Shown: positions 1 through 5,477, counted from the first letter of the stretch. The stretch is DNA of 6,277 bases from a bacterium (GCA_030647855.1 JAUSIJ010000005.1:1-6277), one strand, 5' to 3'. The notes: a model not told the origin generated them from the sequence alone. Made by a program: numbers and translations.

Positions 1-165
1 GGCCGTCGCCTCATCGAGTCTGAAGACTCTTCAGAGTCTGAACGACCTGCGCAATGTTTTTCGAACAAGAACCTTCGCTTCATTGGAAATCAATTGGAAC
101 AAACGCCTCGCTTCCTGGAGGAATTTCTCGGAGACAAACTTAGCGCTATGATAATGCCTTATTGA
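1..165 (+). other. Left-edge region, possible 3' end of a truncated gene
   Basis: Read in frame from base 1, this stretch is open for 54 codons to a TGA at 163-165, so it may be the C-terminal end of a gene starting outside the window. The frame contains a short acidic, serine-rich run (ESEDSSESE, bases 16-42), and its last part has an ordinary mixed composition. A second plus frame and parts of the minus strand are also open here. One minus frame has an ATG at 83 and runs off the left edge. No ribosome-binding site or recognisable motif settles the matter. I do not recognise any product and call this a possible coding tail only. Confidence 0.25.
24..39. repeat. Short perfect inverted repeat
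   Basis: AGACTCT, a 2-base centre, then AGAGTCT form a perfect 7-bp inverted repeat. It sits within a slightly larger repetitive patch in which GAGTCTGAA occurs twice (16-24 and 34-42). No T-run follows, so it is not an evident terminator. If the region is coding, it simply reflects a Ser/Glu/Asp low-complexity run. Confidence 0.4.
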
Positions 166-190
166 CAAGGCGCTTTATGTTTGATTAAAT
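162..190 (+). promoter_or_regulatory. Sigma-70-type promoter for the 84-aa gene
   Basis: A perfect -35 box TTGACA (162-167) is followed after 17 bases by TTAAAT (185-190, 4 of 6 matches to the -10 consensus). The expected start near 197 leaves a leader of about 20 bases that contains the ribosome-binding site at 205-211. The -35 box lies in the loop of a small inverted repeat, GCCTT (156-160) and AAGGC (167-171), which could be an operator or chance. Confidence 0.6.
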
Positions 191-204
191 ATTGGCAGAT
201 TTCG

Positions 205-211
205 AAAGGAG
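205..211 (+). promoter_or_regulatory. Ribosome-binding site fixing the start at 219
   Basis: AAAGGAG lies 7 bases before the ATG at 219. This favours that ATG over the upstream in-frame TTG at 192, which sits on the predicted -10/start region and has no such signal. Confidence 0.75.
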
Positions 212-218
212 ACAACGA

Positions 219-473
219 ATGCCTGAATACGATAGCAAGCACTGGGATCGTGAGCACGGCAGTTGCGTCAAGCATGGCGAGCCGTGCTGGAATTGCCCAA
301 GGTGCATCAACGGCCTTGACGAAGATTTGGAGATTAGCTTATCGCTTGACGATCTAACCGCCCTTAATCTTGAGTTCTTTGAGCCCACGGAGGCGAGGAT
401 TCGAGATCTTTTCCCTGTCGGCGAACTCGGCAATCGTCTCTTCAAGAGATGGCGAGAACAAGGCTCACGTTAA
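219..473 (+). CDS. Small Cys/His-cluster protein, possibly zinc-binding, unknown family
   Basis: An 84-residue protein that I do not recognise. The N-terminal third holds a tight cluster: His8, His13, Cys16, His19, Cys23, Cys26 and Cys29, with C-x6-C-x2-C-x2-C spacing. That resembles a small zinc-binding knuckle, although it is not a standard zinc-ribbon spacing I can name. The middle (about 33-60) is acidic and probably helical, and the tail is basic (RLFKRWREQGSR). There is no signal peptide or membrane segment, so it is probably cytoplasmic. The start at 219 is chosen because AAAGGAG precedes it by 7 bases. The next gene begins 25 bases after its stop with a near-identical ribosome-binding site, so the two are probably co-transcribed from the promoter at 162-190. 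The zinc-binding role is inference from residue spacing only. Confidence 0.7.
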   Translation: MPEYDSKHWDREHGSCVKHGEPCWNCPRCINGLDEDLEISLSLDDLTALNLEFFEPTEARIRDLFPVGELGNRLFKRWREQGSR

Positions 474-485
474 CCTCGATTCCCG

Positions 486-492
486 AAAGGAG
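486..492 (+). promoter_or_regulatory. Ribosome-binding site fixing the start at 499
   Basis: AAAGGAG lies 6 bases before the ATG at 499. It is the main evidence that the 30-residue frame is translated on its own, and not from an upstream start inside the preceding gene. It repeats the motif used by the first gene of the pair. Confidence 0.75.
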
Positions 493-498
493 TCAGTA

Positions 499-591
499 AT
501 GTCACAGAAGCAGGCGCTGTGGATCGAGATTGTGATCGCGTCAGTAGGGCTCTTGATCGGCCTCACGCTGGGAGCGATCGTAAGCTCATAG
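499..591 (+). CDS. 30-residue single-pass membrane microprotein with glycine zipper
   Basis: A very short protein made of a polar N-terminus (MSQKQ), one hydrophobic segment (about residues 6-28) and two terminal serines. Gly17, Gly21 and Gly25 form a GxxxGxxxG glycine zipper on one helix face, a pattern known to pack transmembrane helices against each other. One acidic residue, Glu10, sits near the start of the segment. A strong AAAGGAG 6 bases before the ATG and a rho-independent terminator starting 11 bases after the stop support real expression. It follows the 84-aa gene by 25 bases and is probably in its operon. Possible roles are an accessory subunit of a membrane complex or a small membrane-active (toxin-like) peptide; nothing in the sequence decides between them. 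I recognise no family. Confidence 0.65.
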   Translation: MSQKQALWIEIVIASVGLLIGLTLGAIVSS

Positions 592-601
592 CAGCAAAAT
601 C

Positions 602-633
602 AAAACCGCTCGCCTAAGGCGAACGGTTTTTTT
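602..633. terminator. Bidirectional rho-independent terminator
   Basis: AAAACCG, a single mismatch, TCGCC, a TAA loop, GGCGA, a single mismatch and CGGTTTT form a 12-bp stem, followed on the plus strand by a T-run to 633. On the minus strand the A-run at 602-605 gives a matching T-run. It lies between the convergent 30-aa gene and the 110-aa gene (whose stop codon is at 634-636) and probably ends transcription from both sides. Confidence 0.85.
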
Positions 634-966
634 CTACATTTCCTCGCTCTCTTCCCTTACCTCTGCTCCTGTGTAGAGTGTTTGTTCGACTTCCTCGAGT
701 ACTTTAAGTTTCTCGGCATCGTCCCCTTTTTCATAGCGAGCGAGCAGCGAGTCGGCGCCGCCTTTCTCCACCGCGTCGCCGTGCACGAGATCGCCGAAAT
801 CTTTTGCGTGCTCGCGAGTCCACTGCATGAACATATCATCGGGCAATCTGCCCTCGCCAAAACCGAACCATTTTCGCGCCAGTTCTACCTGCATATTAAC
901 GCGAGTCCCCGTGTGCTTCTCGATATCGTGAAGTTCCTCGGTTGAACTTTTTGGAATTTGTTCCAT
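634..966 (-). CDS. Hypothetical soluble protein downstream of rseP
   Basis: A 110-residue, highly charged protein with no signal peptide or membrane segment. I do not recognise it. The N-terminal part carries a Trp/Phe-rich patch (ARKWFGFGEG, residues 30-39) and another Trp near residue 49. The C-terminal half is rich in Glu, Asp, Lys and Leu, is probably helical (KLKVLEEVEQ), and ends in an acidic tail (REESEEM). The start lies only 8 bases beyond the stop codon of rseP, so the two are almost certainly co-transcribed and may be translationally coupled. No Shine-Dalgarno sequence precedes the ATG, as for the other genes of this operon. It is the last gene before the terminator at 602-633. Association with rseP suggests, but does not show, a link to membrane or envelope quality control. 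Confidence 0.75.
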   Translation of the reverse strand: MEQIPKSSTEELHDIEKHTGTRVNMQVELARKWFGFGEGRLPDDMFMQWTREHAKDFGDLVHGDAVEKGGADSLLARYEKGDDAEKLKVLEEVEQTLYTGAEVREESEEM

Positions 967-974
967 AGTAATCG

Positions 975-2078
975 CTAATTCGTAATGAGCTTCAGTATAT
1001 CATTGTACGTTACCAGAAGCATGAGAATGATGAGCAAGGCAAAGCCGACACCGTTTAAAATGTTCGCAATTTTTGGATTGATGGGCGATCCCTTGATCGC
1101 CTCGATTAGCACAAAGAGAAGCCTGCCTCCATCGAGCGCCGGAAATGGAATGAGGTTAATGACCGCTAAGTTGATAGAGATGAAAGCGGTAAAGGAGAGG
1201 ATATAAATGAAGCCAAGCTCCGAGACTTGCCCAACCAAGCCGACGATGCCAACGGGGCCGGTCACTTGTCCTATCGAAGAGGTGCCGCGGAATAAACCGG
1301 TAAAGAAATCGGCAAGTCCTACGCTTATGGCTTTGGTTAAGTTAACCGTGGCTACTGCCCCGCTCCAAATCGCCTTATGCGCGGGAAGTTTGAGAATTCC
1401 TATGCGGTCCATACCAACACCGATCGCTGCGCGCCCTTCGACAATACCCACCTCGGGTTCTATTCGAACAAGCTGGTTTTCGTTTCCTCGCCGGTACAGA
1501 AGCGTTATTTCTTCATTCACGCTTTCCGCGATGAGTTCTTGAACATTAGGGACAGTGAGAGTTTCATCCTGAAGAGATCCTTTTGAAGACTCAACAAAAA
1601 GGATGCGGTCGCCGGGCTGTAGCCCCACCTCGGAAGCAGGAGATTCCGAACTGACGCTCGTTACGATAAGCTTTGCATCCTGCACTGGAACGGAACCGCC
1701 ATAGTCGGCGGGGGTCGGCAGGCCGAACATAAAACCGATTGAAATTAAGAGCCAGGCGAAAACAAAATTAAAAAATACTCCTGCCGCGAGGACAGCCGCC
1801 TGAATAGAGCGCGGCTTGTTGACGAAACTCCTTTTGCTATCGGGACCGCCGATCGATTCATCGTCAGGATTTTCGCCGAAAATCTTTACAAAACCACCGA
1901 ACGGTATGGCGTTTATCGAATAAGTAGTCTCGCCGCGCTTTTTACTCCAAAGCCGAGGGGGAAAGCCGAGCCCAAACTCGTCCACCCGTATCCCCGACCG
2001 TTTGGCTACGATAAAGTGCCCCAGTTCATGAACAAAAATAAGAACGGCCAAAATGATTATAAAGAGTATGATTGACAT
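975..2078 (-). CDS. rseP: RseP-family site-2 zinc metalloprotease
   Basis: An intramembrane protease (family M50B) that cuts substrates within the membrane, such as anti-sigma factors or leftover signal peptides. From the chosen start it has 367 residues. Visible elements in order: first membrane helix with the catalytic HELGH (17-21); PFGGFVK (59-65); second hydrophobic segment with GVFFN, the GxxxN motif (100-104); one periplasmic PDZ domain (about 125-215), whereas E. coli RseP has two; then the C-terminal zinc-ligand motif NLIPFPALDGG (308-318) and a last helix (about 342-358). I chose the ATG at 2078 because it begins right at the first membrane helix. An in-frame GTG at 2135 would add 19 unusual residues and starts inside an inverted repeat. 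No Shine-Dalgarno sequence is visible. It lies downstream of frr, as in the classical frr-uppS-cdsA-dxr-rseP cluster, with the middle genes absent. The substrate here is unknown. Confidence 0.95.
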   Translation of the reverse strand: MSIILFIIILAVLIFVHELGHFIVAKRSGIRVDEFGLGFPPRLWSKKRGETTYSINAIPFGGFVKIFGENPDDESIGGPDSKRSFVNKPRSIQAAVLAAGVFFNFVFAWLLISIGFMFGLPTPADYGGSVPVQDAKLIVTSVSSESPASEVGLQPGDRILFVESSKGSLQDETLTVPNVQELIAESVNEEITLLYRRGNENQLVRIEPEVGIVEGRAAIGVGMDRIGILKLPAHKAIWSGAVATVNLTKAISVGLADFFTGLFRGTSSIGQVTGPVGIVGLVGQVSELGFIYILSFTAFISINLAVINLIPFPALDGGRLLFVLIEAIKGSPINPKIANILNGVGFALLIILMLLVTYNDILKLITN

Positions 2079-2211
2079 TTGATTGATTTTGTTAGCGAAC
2101 GAAGTGAGCGTTACAAAATCATCACCCCTACCCACTTTTCTAAATATGAAAATTTTTAGCCTATGAAAAGTGGTGAGGGGTTATGAAAATATATTCACTT
2201 CATTATTTTAA
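2079..2211 (-). other. frr-rseP intergenic region
   Basis: This 133-base AT-rich gap is long for an otherwise tightly packed operon. Most of it is occupied by the inverted repeat at 2119-2186. I see no convincing promoter and no Shine-Dalgarno sequence before rseP. On the minus strand the sequence just before rseP includes the string at 2096-2111 (GCGAACGAAGTGAGCG on the plus strand), a kind of sequence I recall seeing often in intergenic DNA of related genomes. That recollection is not checked here. Confidence 0.5.
2119..2186. repeat. Long imperfect inverted repeat between frr and rseP
   Basis: The left arm 2119-2140 and right arm 2165-2186 pair over 22 positions with 3 mismatches. The core pairings are ACCCCT with AGGGGT, and CACTTTTC with GAAAAGTG. 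Inside the 24-base spacer a second small stem, CTAAA (2140-2144) with TTTAG (2155-2159), is possible. Only a short T-run follows in the direction of frr-rseP transcription, so it is not a classical terminator. Candidates are a REP- or MITE-like dispersed element, an RNA processing or stability hairpin, or a partial attenuator that lowers rseP relative to frr. Confidence 0.7.
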
Positions 2212-2763
2212 TTAACTCATAATTTCCTTCTCCTTCCTTTCGGCCATGGCTTCAAGTTCCTTGTTGGTATCGTCAACTATTTTCTGCATCTCATTCTTGT
2301 AGCGAAATTTATCGTCTTCGCTCATCTTTCCGTCTTTCTCTTCCTTTTGGATTTCATCCCAAACGCGATCCCTTTCAAGGCGGAGTGTGACGCGGGCCTC
2401 TTCAAGCTTCTGGCCGGCGAGTTTAGTGAGCGAATTGCGGCGTTCGGTCGTCAGTTCGGGAAAAGAGATGCGAACGCCCTTTTCGTCAACGGCGACGGAA
2501 AGTCCAAGATTAGCATTTTGAACAGCCTTTTCAATGTTTTTTATCTGCGCCTGATCCCACGGCACTACGCGAATGGTGCGCGCATCTACTGACGAAATAG
2601 TAGCAACTTGATTAATCGGCAGCCTAGAGCCGTAGGACTCAACTAGAACACTGTCGAGAATAGCGGTAGTGGCTCGGCCGGTACGTATTGAAGCGAGTTC
2701 TTTTTGAAGCCACTGTTCGATCGATTTTACTTTCGTTTTAAGCGGATTGAAGTTAAATGCCAT
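2212..2763 (-). CDS. frr: Ribosome recycling factor
   Basis: Splits the post-termination 70S ribosome together with EF-G so that the subunits can be reused; a cytoplasmic tRNA-shaped protein. The 183 residues match the usual length of about 185. The long-helix domain shows RTGRA (27-31) near the N-terminus and, after the small beta domain (about 32-104), the typical ELTTERRNSLTKLA region (103-116). The C-terminal helix is charged, with the conserved arginines around 124-133 and KMSEDDKFRY (146-155). There is no truncation. The ATG at 2763 aligns with the family start; no Shine-Dalgarno sequence precedes it. It lies 47 bases downstream of the holB-like gene and 133 bases upstream of rseP, all on the same strand, so it is probably the middle of one operon. 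Confidence 0.97.
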   Translation of the reverse strand: MAFNFNPLKTKVKSIEQWLQKELASIRTGRATTAILDSVLVESYGSRLPINQVATISSVDARTIRVVPWDQAQIKNIEKAVQNANLGLSVAVDEKGVRISFPELTTERRNSLTKLAGQKLEEARVTLRLERDRVWDEIQKEEKDGKMSEDDKFRYKNEMQKIVDDTNKELEAMAERKEKEIMS

Positions 2764-2810
2764 AGTTGTGCGCTCTTATATTAACAGGGATTACCTTGGA
2801 TTTCCATTCT

Positions 2811-3488
2811 TTAGGAAAGGCAGAGGCTAATATGTTCGAGAATCATTTTGATAGAGGGAGATCGGTCCGCGAGATATCCGCGGCATCTTAAGACCTCCGA
2901 AAAGATAAACTGCTCATCCCTCGTCGCTCGCCTCTCTTTAATCTGCGGATGCAGTTCACGCTCGAACCAATCAAGCACCGCGATAGCTTCTGTTTTATCC
3001 TTGCGCTCAATAATTGGTCCGATGATTTCCAACCTCTCCGCCTTGCTTCGTCTGAAAAAATCTTTAGGCAGCGGTTCTGCCATTTTTTCGGAGGAGATAG
3101 CAACATGAGCCAATCGTGAGCGCAACGTCGGAAGAAGCTTGTGCGGAAAAGGCGTAACAAAGAAGAAATGGGTATTTTCGGTCGGCTCTTCAAGCATTTT
3201 GAGCAGCGCGTTTTGCAATTCAACCGTCATAAAATTGGCTGCTATGACAAATATTTTTTTATCACCAAACGCTTTGCGCTGATGCATCTCCTTGAGGAAA
3301 CGCCCTTCGTCAATGCCCATGACATCATACTCTGCATACCAATAGTCCGGATTCCCTCTCGTCTTGACGGAAAGGGTACCTATCAAAAATTGCTCGAGTT
3401 TTGGTACGATCTCGCCGCGCGATCCCTCGAGGATATAAGCGTGGTGGAGATTTCCCGTTTTTTTATAGATTTCGGCAATTTCATCCAT
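2811..3488 (-). CDS. holB: Compact DNA polymerase III delta-prime-like subunit
   Basis: A clamp-loader ATPase-fold protein that helps load the sliding clamp at the replication fork. Visible family elements: LHHAYILEGSRGE (14-26), which corresponds to the HAYLF-x-GP-x-G-x-GK region but has lost the P-loop lysine; QNALLKMLEEP (92-102), highly typical; and TLRSRL (121-126), the sensor-1 TxRSRC region with Leu in place of Cys. The zinc module between the first two motifs is missing: there is no four-Cys cluster. With 225 residues the protein is about two thirds of E. coli delta-prime (334), and its C-terminal collar domain is reduced. Loss of ATP hydrolysis is normal for delta-prime. The short form suggests a minimal clamp loader. 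The ATG at 3488 has no Shine-Dalgarno sequence. It is the first gene of the minus-strand block. The gene symbol is the closest family name; a dnaX-related paralogue is a less likely alternative. Confidence 0.8.
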   Translation of the reverse strand: MDEIAEIYKKTGNLHHAYILEGSRGEIVPKLEQFLIGTLSVKTRGNPDYWYAEYDVMGIDEGRFLKEMHQRKAFGDKKIFVIAANFMTVELQNALLKMLEEPTENTHFFFVTPFPHKLLPTLRSRLAHVAISSEKMAEPLPKDFFRRSKAERLEIIGPIIERKDKTEAIAVLDWFERELHPQIKERRATRDEQFIFSEVLRCRGYLADRSPSIKMILEHISLCLS

Positions 3489-3531
3489 AAATACATAGTA
3501 GCGTTTTTTTGTGCTGCGTGCGATCCATTTG

Positions 3532-3560
3532 TTGTATGAATAGTAACTATCTGCTATAAA
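3532..3560 (+). promoter_or_regulatory. Extended -10 promoter for the NlpC-like gene
   Basis: TGC followed by TATAAA (3555-3560, 5 of 6 matches) makes an extended -10 element. A weak -35 box TTGTAT (3532-3537) lies 17 bases upstream. The expected start near 3567 gives a short leader with GGAG at 3574-3577. It lies in the divergent gap between the holB-like gene and this gene. Confidence 0.6.
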
Positions 3561-3582
3561 AAGGGTAGATTTTGGAGAAGGA

Positions 3583-3954
3583 ATGAATCTTACGCCACAC
3601 CAGATTGAATCAATTGTCAGATCCGCCTATCGCCTACTCGAGACTGCATACGGACCAAAGTTTAATTGTTTGGACTTCGTCCGGCTCGTCTATAGCTCTG
3701 TGGGCATCAAAATACCAAAAATCGGTAGGGGCTCGCCGCCACGTGAGTTCAATGTGACGCTCGCGACTCTAGCCAATCCCCCGCTCGGCCACCTTATTTT
3801 TCTCAGGCACAAGAGAGAGAGCCGCAACCGACAATGGAGCCACGTCGTTATCAGCCTTCCGCAAAGGAAGTGCGCTCATTGCTCGTACTACTTTGGAAAA
3901 GTTCTTATCTCCACACTTGATGATCTCCTGACGACCTACGATCTCGCACAATAG
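3583..3954 (+). CDS. Single-domain NlpC/P60-like cysteine peptidase
   Basis: A 123-residue protein that matches the NlpC/P60 fold by eye. FNCLDFVRLVYSSVGIKIP (27-45) corresponds to the family's nucleophile helix (usually DCSGFV..VY...GI.LP), giving Cys29. LGHLIFL (68-74) corresponds to the PGDLVFF strand. SHVVISL (86-92) gives His87, and His99 lies 12 residues later, matching the usual HVGIY...H spacing for the third catalytic residue. A Cys29-His87-His99 triad is therefore present. Differences are Asn before and Leu after the nucleophile. Family members cleave peptidoglycan stem peptides or related amide bonds. This one has no signal peptide and no wall-binding domain, so it may act in the cytoplasm, on recycled peptides or proteins, or be released by another route. 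It has its own promoter, GGAG 5 bases before the ATG, and its own terminator. Function is inference from motifs. Confidence 0.7.
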   Translation: MNLTPHQIESIVRSAYRLLETAYGPKFNCLDFVRLVYSSVGIKIPKIGRGSPPREFNVTLATLANPPLGHLIFLRHKRESRNRQWSHVVISLPQRKCAHCSYYFGKVLISTLDDLLTTYDLAQ

Positions 3955-3979
3955 CCCGCCTCCTGCGGGTTATTTTTTT
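3950..3979 (+). terminator. Rho-independent terminator of the NlpC-like gene
   Basis: CCCGC (3955-3959), a CTCCT loop and GCGGG (3965-3969) form the core. A G-T pair and four A/T pairs extend the stem to ten pairs (3950-3974). The T-rich tail TTATTTTTTT runs to 3979. The stem begins within the stop codon of the gene, so termination follows directly after translation. Confidence 0.85.
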
Positions 3980-4009
3980 AGTCGTATTACTAATTGGTAA
4001 GACGTACCA

Positions 4010-4038
4010 TTGACCATTCAAGATCGTCGTGCTATTAA
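4010..4038 (+). promoter_or_regulatory. Sigma-70-type promoter for the 92-aa gene
   Basis: TTGACC (4010-4015, 5 of 6 matches) is followed after 17 bases by TATTAA (4033-4038, 4 of 6). Just upstream a small inverted repeat, TGGTA (3995-3999) and TACCA (4005-4009), ends right at the -35 box and could be an operator half-site pair. The expected start near 4045 leaves a leader of about 24 bases. Confidence 0.55.
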
Positions 4039-4068
4039 TTTAATAGAGATCCCTACGAAGGAGAAGCT

Positions 4069-4347
4069 ATGAACGGGTTAAAGTACATGATGAAACAAGC
4101 GGGTTTGGGCCCAAGTTCGAAAAAGCTGAGCCTAGATCAAGCAATGAGTACAGTCCAAGGCGGACAGCGCTATGGCATGGGAGAAGTAGTTGCTGATGCC
4201 TTGATCCAATGGATCTTCGAAGGTGGTCATGGCGATTTGTGCCTCGCAGCTAGCGGTTATGGTAAATCCCAGCGACGCTGCGTCATCCATCTCAAAAGGC
4301 TTAGGCTTAGGGGTAATATCGCCAGAATTACGATCACAAAGAACTAG
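4069..4347 (+). CDS. Hypothetical small basic protein with complete expression signals
   Basis: A 92-residue protein that I do not recognise. The N-terminus (about 1-28) is basic and mixed with Met, Gly and Ser. The middle (VADALIQWIFEGGHGDLCLA, about 41-60) is a mildly hydrophobic helix followed by a Gly-rich turn. The C-terminus is strongly basic with alternating hydrophobic residues (CVIHLKRLRLRGNIARITI, 71-89), consistent with a beta or helical nucleic-acid-binding tail. There is no signal peptide. AAGGAG lies 5 bases before the ATG, a promoter lies at 4010-4038, and a strong terminator follows the stop, so it is a self-contained monocistronic gene between two unrelated units. Nucleic-acid binding is only a suggestion from charge. 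Confidence 0.65.
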   Translation: MNGLKYMMKQAGLGPSSKKLSLDQAMSTVQGGQRYGMGEVVADALIQWIFEGGHGDLCLAASGYGKSQRRCVIHLKRLRLRGNIARITITKN

Positions 4348-4360
4348 TAAGCAAAAATAT

Positions 4361-4397
4361 TAGCTCACGTCATCTCATGACGCTTGAGCTATTTTTT
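4361..4397. terminator. Bidirectional terminator between the 92-aa gene and mreB
   Basis: TAGCTCA plus CGTCAT (4361-4373) pairs with ATGACG (4377-4382) and TGAGCTA (4385-4391). This gives a 13-bp stem with a CTC loop and a 2-base bulge. A T-run follows on the plus strand (4392-4397), and the A-run at 4353-4357 provides a T-run for the minus strand. It serves both the convergent 92-aa gene and mreB, making mreB the last gene of its transcript. Confidence 0.9.
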
Positions 4398-4414
4398 ATC
4401 CCGAATCTAACTAC

Positions 4415-5428
4415 TCAACGCTTTGAAATAATGGTCTTTTTGTACATATCGAGATGCTCAAGAGCGATCCCCGTCCCGAGCGCTACGCAGTAGAGCGGAT
4501 CTTTCGCAAGTGTCGCCTTCACGCCGGTGCGCCGGAACACGAGTTCCGGCATGTTGCGAAGCTGTGAAGAGCCGCCGGTCATGATAATGCCGTGATCAAT
4601 GATATCGGACGCAAGTTCAGGAGGTGTATCCTGGAGAACGTCTTTGATCGCCTTAATCATGTCGCGGAGCTCCTTGCCGATCGCTTTAACAATTTCGTTA
4701 GTCTTGACCTCAACGGAACGCGGCAGACCGGTGAGAAAGTCTCGGCCCTTGATAACCATGGAGAGTTCGTCCTCGACAGGAATAGCCGAGCCTATTTTAA
4801 GCTTGATATCCTCGGCAGTTCTATCTCCAATGGCGAGGTTGAAAGTTTTTTTAATATAGTCGGCGATAGCATAGTCTATTTTGTTGCCGGCGCACTTGAC
4901 CGAGGTTGAAGCAACAATACCGCCAAGCGAGATAACCGCCACATCAGTGGTTCCCCCGCCAATATCGACGATCATATGCCCCTTCGGCTCATGAATCGGT
5001 ATTCCGGCGCCAATGGCCGCGAGTATCGGCTCCTTGACCACATAAGCATTTTTGGCTCCGGCTCGGATGGCAGCCTCGATCACGGCTCGACGCTCTGTCG
5101 AAGACACTCCGGCTGGAACCGACACCATCACTTCCGGCTTCACTAGGTTCCATCTTCCGAGCGCCTTGCTCATATAGTAGCGAAGCATCGCCTCGGTCAC
5201 TTTGTAGTCTGCTATCACTCCGTCTTTCATCGGACGGTATGCGATGATGCTGTCAGGGGTCTTGCCGATCATATTTTTTGCCTCGATGCCAACCGCCAAA
5301 ATAGTATTCGATTCTTCAGCCACCGCCACTACGGAAGGTTCGTTGAGAACAATACCCTTGCCAGGTAAATAAACGAGCGTGTTTGCAGTGCCAAGATCAA
5401 TTCCCAATCGTTTGTTGAAGAATCCCAT
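4415..5428 (-). CDS. mreB: Rod-shape-determining actin homologue MreB
   Basis: Forms membrane-bound ATP-dependent filaments that guide peptidoglycan synthesis along the cell side wall. The 337 residues match the family. Actin-fold motifs are intact: phosphate-1 loop GIDLGTANT (9-17); the KEP segment with the catalytic Glu (132-134); phosphate-2 loop DIGGGTTDVAV (155-165); and the adenosine motif GIIMTGGSSQL (280-290). The N-terminus MGFFNKR could give slight membrane affinity but is not a long amphipathic helix. The ATG at 5428 lies directly before the first conserved strand; no Shine-Dalgarno sequence is present. mreC and mreD are not next to it: a terminator follows. It is divergent from the HTH-MurA gene with a 110-base shared control region, so both may be controlled together. 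It ends in TGA, which confirms TGA as a stop here. Confidence 0.97.
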   Translation of the reverse strand: MGFFNKRLGIDLGTANTLVYLPGKGIVLNEPSVVAVAEESNTILAVGIEAKNMIGKTPDSIIAYRPMKDGVIADYKVTEAMLRYYMSKALGRWNLVKPEVMVSVPAGVSSTERRAVIEAAIRAGAKNAYVVKEPILAAIGAGIPIHEPKGHMIVDIGGGTTDVAVISLGGIVASTSVKCAGNKIDYAIADYIKKTFNLAIGDRTAEDIKLKIGSAIPVEDELSMVIKGRDFLTGLPRSVEVKTNEIVKAIGKELRDMIKAIKDVLQDTPPELASDIIDHGIIMTGGSSQLRNMPELVFRRTGVKATLAKDPLYCVALGTGIALEHLDMYKKTIISKR

Positions 5429-5449
5429 GAAGATACGATGAACAGATCT

Positions 5450-5477
5450 ATACTACTGCTTTTACCCAAATTTACAA
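5450..5477 (-). promoter_or_regulatory. Tentative mreB promoter
   Basis: On the minus strand, TTGTAA (plus 5472-5477, 4 of 6 matches) is followed after 16 bases by TAGTAT (plus 5450-5455, 4 of 6). An overlapping -10 alternative, TATAGA, would give a 19-base spacer. The leader would be about 15 bases with no ribosome-binding site. Confidence 0.35.

Noticed and set aside
192..218. TTG start at 192 for the first small gene
   Set aside because: The ATG at 219 has a well-placed AAAGGAG; the TTG has none and lies at the promoter -10/start region.
2096..2111. Repeat-like string before rseP as a separate element
   Set aside because: Its halves do not pair well and only one copy is visible in the window, so I cannot support a feature.
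2079..2135. Upstream GTG start extending rseP by 19 residues
   Set aside because: The extension precedes the first membrane helix with unlikely residues, and its start codon lies inside the inverted-repeat arm; the ATG at 2078 fits the family.
2119..2186. Inverted repeat as an ordinary terminator of frr
   Set aside because: The 24-base spacer is long and only a four-base T-run follows on the minus strand; same-strand genes continue downstream.
3489..3531. Leaderless promoter for the holB-like gene (TACTAT just before its ATG)
   Set aside because: No -35 box at a suitable distance (best hexamer matches 2 of 6) and no extended -10.
3141..3539. 132-codon plus-strand open frame opposite the holB-like gene
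   Set aside because: It lies antisense to a recognisable gene over nearly all its length, has no ribosome-binding site, and its translation shows no family features.
4415..4417. TGA recoded as Gly, as in some CPR lineages
   Set aside because: MreB ends at this TGA at its normal family length and a terminator follows; reading on would add unrelated residues.
4592..4909. Two plus-strand open frames opposite mreB
   Set aside because: Both are antisense to intact mreB, without start signals or recognisable motifs.
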